Shown here in pieces: positions 57,608 to 64,000 of a DNA stretch of 64,000 bases. The stretch's first letter is position 1. Each line of letters starts with the position of its first letter. The translations under genes and the position numbers were made by a program. A model generated the notes under the pieces. That model saw nothing but the letters and a program-made list of their open reading frames with translations. It was not told the DNA's origin and ran no database searches. Source of the stretch: Bugula neritina (Eukaryota; Bryozoa; Gymnolaemata; Cheilostomatida; Bugulidae); the NCBI GenBank assembly GCA_964035545.1, contig OZ037772.1, forward strand, positions 4,933,733 through 4,997,732, in the 5' to 3' direction.

Positions 57608-57799
57608 TTCACTATAATGTGTGGGTTTGCTTATGTAAAGCTACTTCACCAGGTTTTACAATGATATGAGTTGATTAGCTACGAATCATACAACAAGTAA
57701 AACTACTACACTAAATTAAACGATTACATAACACAGAGCAATCAACACACTACTACTCAATAACAAGTCCCAAGCTGCTCTCCTGGCTAACTACTCCAA
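57591..57799 (-). repeat. 5' LTR fragment of gypsy-3
   Basis: 209 bp, cut off at AACTACTCCAA by TIR-A copy 4. Extends 20-25 bp further than the 3' fragment. Confidence 0.9.
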
Positions 57800-58561
57800 C
57801 ACAGAATAGTTAAGGGCAACCTTTTAGCTGCAACTGCCTTGCTGAGGTTTGCATTGTAATCATATAAGAATTCAGTACCAGTAAAATAAAATCTCACCTA
57901 ATTGTGCTAGAGTCAAAATTTAAAAACTATGTTGTAGATCTTCTTTTTCCCCAGTGCAACTCTTTTGGAAATTTCAATTTTCATTTTTCTTGCAAAGTTA
58001 TAGACAAAAAACTGCCCAATTTTGCCAGAAAAGCTGACTTTTCAGTACCGGTAAAATATCTCAGCAGCAAAAGATGATATCTGAATAAAAATTGCACTGC
58101 TAGAATCCTGAGATATTTCTCCAGTGCAACTTTTTTTCATTTTCCAATAACTCTGCTAGATTGCCCATAAATTGGTGATTTATACACTGAAAATGCCATA
58201 TTTTTTCATAAGAAACTAGCAGCGCGCAGTGGTTCACGCTTCAATGAGCACTTAGGGATGAGAAGATATTGGCGCATACATGCTAATTATAGGCTTGCTA
58301 GCTGGCAGGCTATTATGAATAGCTCGCTTTGTACTTTGTTTATGTAGCGCCCATAATGGAATGTTGATAGATAACGCAGCCCTAATGAAGGTTGCTGCTC
58401 ATCACAAGATAGTTAAGGGCATCCTCACTAAAAATATCATAAATTTCTATCAAAATGTAGTTTAGGTTCTTGAATAATACTACTCTGCGGGTGGCATGCG
58501 TGTTGCCTACTTGCAATTGCTTAGCCTAAGATCAAACTACAGCCAATCACAGGATAGTTAA
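57800..58561 (-). mobile_element. TIR-A copy 4 with its terminal 145 bp flipped
   Basis: 57800-58402 is the inverted-orientation body (CACAGAATAGTTAAGGGC start). 58403-58547 is the remaining end of the element but in + orientation, beginning with an internal TIR (CACAAGATAGTTAAGGGC). CACAGGATAGTTAA closes it at 58548-58561. Body plus flipped end is 748 bp, close to a full copy. The ORF has a stop here. Confidence 0.85.
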
Positions 58562-59306
58562 TCTAGGATTTTGCATGCCTGCCTTTTTCTAGACTTGCCG
58601 TATACTTTCTCAAAATGTCTCAAATCTATTATGGACAAAGTCTTGCTATAATTATTAGATAAAATAAGCAAATAAATATACACTAATGAAGACATGCTAT
58701 GTATAATATTCATTATAACATATGTTGTTAATTGAATATATTATTTATAAGAAATTTTACAATGTTTTGATTCCCTAATCTTGAAACCAGTAAAAGTTAG
58801 TAAGTTGAGTAGTTATTAGCTTTTTCTTGCAAAATATACAGCTTCTGCTTTATTATGTAGTATCCTGTGGACTAAAGTGAGACATTGATCTGCCAATGTA
58901 ATGTATAATTGATATTTAAATGAGTCATACAGTATTTTTTCATACTATAAGCAGCAATAAACTTTAAAGTTTTAGAAACAATTAATCTGTATTTTGAAGT
59001 AAGAAATAAAAATGGATTATCTTTAAAAACTACCAGTAACAGTAGAAAATATTGTTATATATACTAATAAAATGTAAATTTTATAACTTGTATTCAACTT
59101 AAGGTCGTGAAAAGAAGAACCCATACAGTATCTTTCACATACATATGTGAGATTTATATAATATAATAATGTCTTTTATTCAAACTTCATTTTCCATTCA
59201 ATGAGATTTATATATCAATAAAAAACTTTACAATAGAATTACATTTCCTTTACTTTAGATGATTGTATTACTATATGATGCCTCAACTGATATATGTTTA
59301 CTATAG
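58562..59306 (+). other. LRR-array intron
   Basis: Starts TCTAGGATTTTGCATGCC, aligned with 52660 onward behind exon b, so the exon that should precede this intron is missing. One LRR exon was probably lost with the gypsy-3/TIR-A rearrangement, or the flanks derive from one intron split by it. Confidence 0.7.
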
Positions 59307-59447
59307 CATGTCTAATCTGAAGAATCTAGAGACTCTTGATATGTCAAGGAATAAGTTCAGTGAAGGATTACCTGATGTGTTCACATCAATGACGTCTCTA
59401 AGAAAGTTGCATATGCAGAACTGTGAACTACCAACTCTACCTGAGAG
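59307..59447 (+). CDS. LRR exon c (141 nt, two LRRs)
   Basis: Acceptor TTTACTATAG, donor GTTTGTAAA, phase 2-2. LETLDMSRNKFSEGLPD, then LRKLHMQNCELPTLPER. Shares with exons d and f an upstream intron block ATGATGCxTCAACTGxTATA. The antisense ORF at 59301-59603 is a shadow. Confidence 0.85.
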
Positions 59448-60271
59448 GTTTGTAAAAGCAACAATTATATGAAATACAAATGAAATATTTCTATGTAAGA
59501 TTTTGCGTGCCCGCCTTTTTCTAGACTTGTCAAATATTTTGTGAAAATTTCTCAAATATTTTAGGTAGAAAATCTTCCTATAATTATTACATATAACAGG
59601 CAAATAAAAAATAAAGTCATCTTATATGTATAATGATTATTATAGCACATGTGGTTAATTAGAATTAATTGGAATATATTGTTTATAAGAAACTTTACAA
59701 TGTTTTGATTTCACATTTTTGAAACCAGTAAAAGTTAGTGAGTTGAGTTTATGAGCTTCTCCTTGAAAAATATACAGCCTACGCTTTATTATGTAATATC
59801 CTGCAGACTATAAAATGAAACTTTGATCTAGCAATATAATCTGCATATAATTCATATAACTTATAATTGATATTTAAGTAAGTCATACAGTCTTTTGTTA
59901 TACTATAAGCAGTAATAATAAACTTTAAAGCTTTAAAGACAATTATTCTGCAATTTAAAGTATGAAACAAAAATGAATTATTTTCAAAAACTACCAGTAA
60001 CTATAGAAAATTTTATTGTATATACAAATAAAACGCAAATTTTATAACTTGTATTCAACTTAAGGTCTTGAAAAGAAGAACTCATGCAGTATGGTTGACG
60101 CACATATGTGAGATTTATATCTAATAATGTCTTTTATTCCAACTTCATTTTCCATTGAATGAAATTTATGTATCAATAGCAAACTTTATGCTAAAATTAC
60201 ATTTCCTTTGCTTTAGATGTTAGTTGGTTGTATTACTATATGATGCTTCAACTGGTATATGTTTACTATAG
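59448..60271 (+). other. LRR-array intron c-d
   Basis: Aligns in blocks with the introns behind exons b and 58562 onward (GATTTTGCxTGCCxGCC, TTAGTxAGTTGAGTTT, ATATCCTGCAGACTA), showing that exon and intron were duplicated together. Confidence 0.75.
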
Positions 60272-60412
60272 CATGTCTAATCTGAAGAATCTGGAGACTT
60301 TTGATATGTCAGGGAATAACTTCAGTGAAGGATTACCTGATGTATTCACATCAATGACATCTCTTAGAGAGTTGCATATGCAGAACTGTGAACTACCAAA
60401 TCTACCTGGGAG
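60272..60412 (+). CDS. LRR exon d (141 nt, two LRRs)
   Basis: Acceptor TTTACTATAG, donor GTTAGTAAG, phase 2-2. LETFDMSGNNFSEGLPD, then LRELHMQNCELPNLPGR. Closest to exon c, 965 bp upstream. The intron behind differs from the others (new sequence from about 60440). Confidence 0.85.
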
Positions 60413-61185
60413 GTTAGTAAGAATGCATTAAATAAAATGTTCATTTGTGTGAAGGGTATAGTTCTGCAATAGAAGTACTTATTTTTTTATTAAAATTGTC
60501 TACAGGTTTTAAAGTTCTACAGTTTTACAAACTTTCAGCATTTCATAAGTGAAATATATTAGGTTCACAATAGAATCACAAGTATCAACTGTGTTACATA
60601 CTTCCCATTGAAAGTGAACCACCGGCTTGCCATGCAGCTGACGCACTAACCATTATACTACAAGGGTAACCCTAACACTCCATGCAACCAGTTATTCTAA
60701 ACTCTGCTGGTCCCCTTACTAGTCATTCAGTTTAGGTTTCCCGGGCCTCTCAACTCTCTTGGTGCACTACAAAAATGCTATACTAAACGTGAAAGAGCTT
60801 GCTAACAATTACACATGGGTCGTTAGGTGATCTCAACACCACACCAAGCTGTTCAAATGTGCATTCAGCTCCCTGCTACCATAAAGCTATTCACCTGCAC
60901 TAACCGTCATGATGTAAGAACTTCAATTACAGGAGGTTCTAATTTTACATGCCTCTCCTTTCAAACGGAAGGATATCACAATTACTAGACATCAAATTTT
61001 TATAAGCGCATTACAGAGATTACTTGATTAGCATGTGAATAAAATCCTAGTTGTATATATTATTTGCTTCACTTGGTCTAATACATGAGCTGCACACTTG
61101 TATGACACAGTAGATGTGCACAGCCATAATCTACTGCAATATTACTATAAATGATGTTTATATTACTATATTATGTTTACTATAG
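60413..61185 (+). other. LRR-array intron d-e with inserted repeats
   Basis: Contains a tRNA-like block (60605-60680) and 60855-61015, which recurs at 62880-63105 (CCCTGCTACCATAAAGC, CACTAACCGTCATGATGT, TTACAGGAGG). 61075-61185 matches the flank upstream of exon a. Confidence 0.7.
60605..60680 (-). repeat. tRNA-like SINE head, - strand
   Basis: On the - strand TAGTATAATGGTTAGTGC (A-box-like, 60643-60660) is followed by GGTGGTTCACTTTC (B-box-like, GGTTC at 60616-60620). Box spacing fits tRNA. No complete cloverleaf seen. Confidence 0.45.
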
Positions 61186-61326
61186 CATGTCTAATCTGGA
61201 GAATCTGGAGACTCTTGATATGTCAGAGAATAACTTCAGTGATGGATTACCTAATGTATTCACATCAATGACATATCTAAGAGAGTTGCATGTGAAGAAT
61301 TGTAAACTAGAAACTCTACCTGAGAG
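61186..61326 (+). CDS. LRR exon e (141 nt, two LRRs)
   Basis: Acceptor TTTACTATAG, donor GTTTGTGAA, phase 2-2. SNLENLETLDMSENNFSDG, then YLRELHVKNCKLETLPER. Upstream intron flank is of the exon-a subtype, while the coding sequence is closer to c and d, suggesting exchange between units. Confidence 0.85.
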
Positions 61327-61970
61327 GTTTGTGAAAGCAACTCAATATGAAATACAAATAAACTATTTTATCTGTAGTATTATGACATATGATTCTAGAA
61401 TATATAAAAGATGTTACAATACTTTAATTTCCTATATTTCTTAACGCTTGAAGTTAGTAAAAGTTGATGAGTTAAGTTCAGTATAAAGTTTTCTTCAAAA
61501 AAAAGATGTACAGTTTAAACTCTATTATATAATATACCTGCAGACTAAAACTAGCCATTGATCTGACAACATAACATATAATTGATATCTAAATTATACA
61601 GCCTTCTATTAAACACAATAAAAATTGTTAATTTGACAATCTTTAAATCTTAAAGTATAACAAAAACAAATTATTTTAGCAAATCACCTGTATTTATCAA
61701 AAAGAAATTATTTTATATGTGGATGATCTTTTAGTTGTACATTTGATGCTTTACTCAGATTTTAACAAAAAACTCATGCTGCAGTACATGTTTCACATGC
61801 ATAATTATGTAATATCTACTGTTTATCTATTAATGTATTTTATTTGAACTTCATTTTTCATCAAATAAAATTTGTATGTCAATCGGCAATTTTATGCTAG
61901 CATTACATTGCTTTAGCGTAAGATGATTGTATTACTATATGATGCCTCAACTGGTATATGTTTACTATAG
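61327..61970 (+). other. LRR-array intron e-f
   Basis: Shares CTTAACGCTTGAA, ACAGTTTAxACTCTATTAT and ATACCTGCAGACTAAAACTAG with the sequence behind exon f. Confidence 0.75.
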
Positions 61971-62111
61971 CATGTCTAATCTGAAGAATCTGGAGATTCT
62001 TTATATGCTAGGGAATAAGTTCAGTGAAGGATTACCTGATGTATTCACATCAATGACATCTCTAAGAAAGTTGGATATTGAGGACTGTGGACTACCAACT
62101 CTAGCTGAGAG
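61971..62111 (+). CDS. LRR exon f (141 nt, two LRRs)
   Basis: Acceptor TTTACTATAG, donor GTTAGTAAA, phase 2-2. LEILYMLGNKFSEGLPD, then LRKLDIEDCGLPTLAER. The most divergent at exposed positions while keeping the Leu/Asn/Cys framework. It is the last recognisable unit, and the gene must continue beyond the window or end in unrecognised exons. Confidence 0.85.
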
Positions 62112-63074
62112 GTTAGTAAAAGCAACTCAATATGAAACCCAAATAAAATGCTTTTATCTATTGTATACGACATCTAGGATTTGCCAGCAGTTCTTTAGAC
62201 TTAAATTTTTTGCTTGTAAATAATTTCTGAAATTTTTTCAAACCTGTTAAATTAGTCTTGCTTTATTCTATATAATATGCAAACAAATACTAGCCAATGA
62301 AAAGGTTCTATGTAATATCATGACATGTGGTTATAGATTATATAAGACATGTTACAACATTTTAGTTCCCTATATTCCTTAACGCTTGAATTACATAAAA
62401 GTTAATGAGTTTAGTTCAGTATATGATTTTTCTCTAAAAGATATACAGCTTACGCTCTATTATACAATATACAATATACATACCTGCAGACTAAAACTAG
62501 CCATTGATCTGACAACATACTGTATAATTGATATGTAAAGTATACAGTCTGTTATTAAATACCACAAAAATATTAAATTTGACAATCTTTAAATTTCTAA
62601 GTATAAAAAAAACCAATTATCTTAACGAATCTACTTTAATTATTGAAAATAAATTATTTTACTATGTGAATAAAATTTTAGTTGTAAATTTTATGCTTTA
62701 CATGGTTTTGAAAAAAAATCATGCTGCAGTACATGTTTCACATGCATATGTAATATATACTGTATATTAATACTAATGTATTTTCTTCCAACTTCGTTTT
62801 TCATGGGATAAAGTTTATATCTCAATCGGCAATTTTCTATTAGAATTACATTACATTACATGCCTGAAATAGTATATGTGCGTTCAGTTCCCTGCTACCA
62901 TAAAGCAATTCACGTGCGCTAACCGTCATGATGTCATAACTTCAATCACAGGAGGCTGTAATCCTACATGCCCCTCCCTTCAAATAGGAGCACATTGCAC
63001 TTAACAGACATCAAATGGAAGTTGTAATTCTACATGCCCCTCCTTTTAAATAGAAGGACATCACAATTACTAGA
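62112..63074 (+). other. Intron-like flank behind exon f
   Basis: Unit-type intron sequence to about 62870, then the repeat shared with 60855-61015 (62880-63105). ORF 62528-62770 has no motif and lies in the duplicated intron. Confidence 0.6.
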
Positions 63075-63690
63075 CATAACAAATTATTATAAGCGCATTA
63101 CAGGTAGCCTTCTATGAAATAAAATATTAGAATATATAATATCGTTATTTATGCAGTTATGTGTTACAAGAAAACCTAATCATCATGTTGTTTAGAGAAA
63201 AAACAGGTGTGACGGAGTTATCAACTTGCACTTCGTTCGTTTGTAACTCATAAACATTTATATAGTATATCAGCTGCACACAGTTGTAACTTTTTGACTG
63301 ATAAATTTGCAGAAAGTTGCTTTTTATAAGTCCTCAGATATTTCTGCAAATTAATAGATATCAGATGAAAGCATATCGCACGAAATAGACATCAAATTAT
63401 CATAAGCACATTACAGGTAGCCTTCTGTGAAATAAAATATTAAAATATATATTATCATTAATTATGCAGTTACAAGAAAGCCTAATATTCATGTTGTTCA
63501 AAGTGAAAACAGTTATGCCAGAGTTATCAAATTGAATTTCATTAAATTGTAACACATGAATATTCATATAGTATAATGGCTGTACACAGTTGTAATTTTT
63601 GACTGAGAAATTTAAAGAAAATTGCTTTTTTTGAGTTCGCAGATATTTCTGCAAATTAGACATCAAATGAATATGAACTAAGTATATGCA
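63075..63690 (+). repeat. ~312-bp tandem duplication
   Basis: 63075-63386 and 63387-63690 share ACAGGTAGCCTTCT, GAAATAAAATATTA, ATGTTGTT, CACACAGTTGTAA and CAGATATTTCTGCAAATTA in order, with moderate divergence. The ORF 63400-63963 on the - strand crosses it and is not supported. Confidence 0.8.
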
Positions 63691-63734
63691 GCTTTTTATG
63701 AAATAAATTACAAAAAAAATATTATCGTTATTAT

Positions 63735-64000
63735 CATGGTAGGTCAGGTCAGGTAGAATGCCTGCTACCGGATAACCATGAAAGTTGAAGTTGAAAAGGA
63801 TTTGGACAAAAATATAGAGTGTTGGGATGAAAATAATAATGACGTAGAGCAAATGTGGAAAATATGGAAGAAAACAGTGTTTCCAACTGCTAGTGAAGTG
63901 GTTGGGAAGCAAGGACGTAAACATCCGGATTGGTTGATTGAGAAGAGAAACAAGGCAAGACAAGCTTTCTTCTAGTGTATTACTAAATTGAGAAGAAAGA
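63735..64000 (+). pseudogene. LINE fragment at the window edge (endonuclease-RT linker)
   Basis: The 65-codon open segment from 63778 reads VEQMWKIWKKTVFPTASEVVG, then GRKHPDWLIEKRNKARQAF. This is the pattern found between the endonuclease and RT domains of RTE/CR1-like LINEs (Trp...AA.EVLG...W....). A TAG at 63973-63975 interrupts it and the likely RT lies beyond the window. The antisense ORFs are shadows. Confidence 0.5.

Larger units (their letters stand above)
53156..57799 (-). mobile_element. gypsy-3: truncated sister of gypsy-2
   Basis: - strand Ty3/gypsy copy with LTR fragments at 53156-53338 and 57591-57799, both cut off by TIR-A copies (53339, 57800). The coding order is the same as in gypsy-2, but the integrase and 3' region are missing. 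TIR-A copy 3 sits between the 3' LTR fragment and RNase H. It has the RNase H C-terminal half that gypsy-2 lacks. Several frameshifts and stops are present. Confidence 0.92.

Noticed and set aside
51923-62111. Regularly spaced repeats as a possible CRISPR-like array
   Set aside because: Units are 141-nt coding exons with introns of variable length in a eukaryotic context.
63400-63963. 187-codon - strand ORF
   Set aside because: Crosses a tandem duplication and runs antisense to a LINE segment. No domain seen.

Overview
This is a window of eukaryotic, almost certainly invertebrate-animal, nuclear DNA. It is strongly AT-rich and dense in microsatellites, there are no long intact ORFs outside transposons, and the only host-like coding sequence consists of short exons with GT-AG borders. 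The transposon fauna (Ty3/gypsy, a Penelope-like element, endonuclease LINEs, tRNA-like SINE heads) fits a marine invertebrate, but the phylum cannot be fixed from the sequence. No rRNA, complete tRNA gene, CRISPR array or bacterial-type operon is visible.

Layout. 1-2.4 kb is intergenic with a TAG/CAG microsatellite. 2.5-5.3 kb is a decayed non-LTR retrotransposon (+ strand) with RT, zinc knuckle and a PD..D nuclease-like tail. 5.3-15 kb is a low-complexity desert without convincing genes. 15.8-18.4 kb holds three large (TA)n tracts and a 782-bp hairpin whose arms are almost identical and carry a hammerhead-ribozyme-like core. 19.3-24.2 kb is an old, internally deleted Ty3/gypsy copy (gypsy-1, + strand). 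24.2-28.1 kb has a possible lectin-domain exon and several diverged duplications with a shared TATA-type core. 28.3-29.0 kb is a 756-bp element with terminal inverted repeats (called TIR-A here) carrying a 98-codon ORF that recurs in other copies. 30-37 kb has a tRNA-like SINE head, a solo LTR with a target duplication, a Penelope-like RT remnant and a CR1/Jockey-like LINE remnant. 37.7-38.0 kb is a CA-rich tract.

38.9-62.1 kb is the probable host gene on the + strand: one 235-nt exon followed by at least six exons of exactly 141 nt. Each of these is phase 2 at both ends and encodes 47 residues making two leucine-rich repeats. The exons are tandem duplicates together with their intron flanks. 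Their amino-acid differences fall mainly at the solvent-exposed positions of the predicted beta strands, as in recognition-type LRR proteins. The introns are heavily invaded. The first contains a ~0.5-kb inverted repeat pair bracketing TIR-A copy 2, which is itself split by a 6.7-kb gypsy element (gypsy-2, - strand, two LTRs, PBS matching tRNA-Leu, 4-bp target duplication). The intron between LRR exons b and c holds a truncated sister element (gypsy-3, - strand) whose two ends are both replaced by TIR-A copies.

62.2-64 kb has intron-like sequence, a 312-bp tandem duplication and the start of another LINE at the window edge. The transposon genes are inactive fragments. The LRR exon array and the TIR-A ORF are the most promising candidates for undescribed biology.
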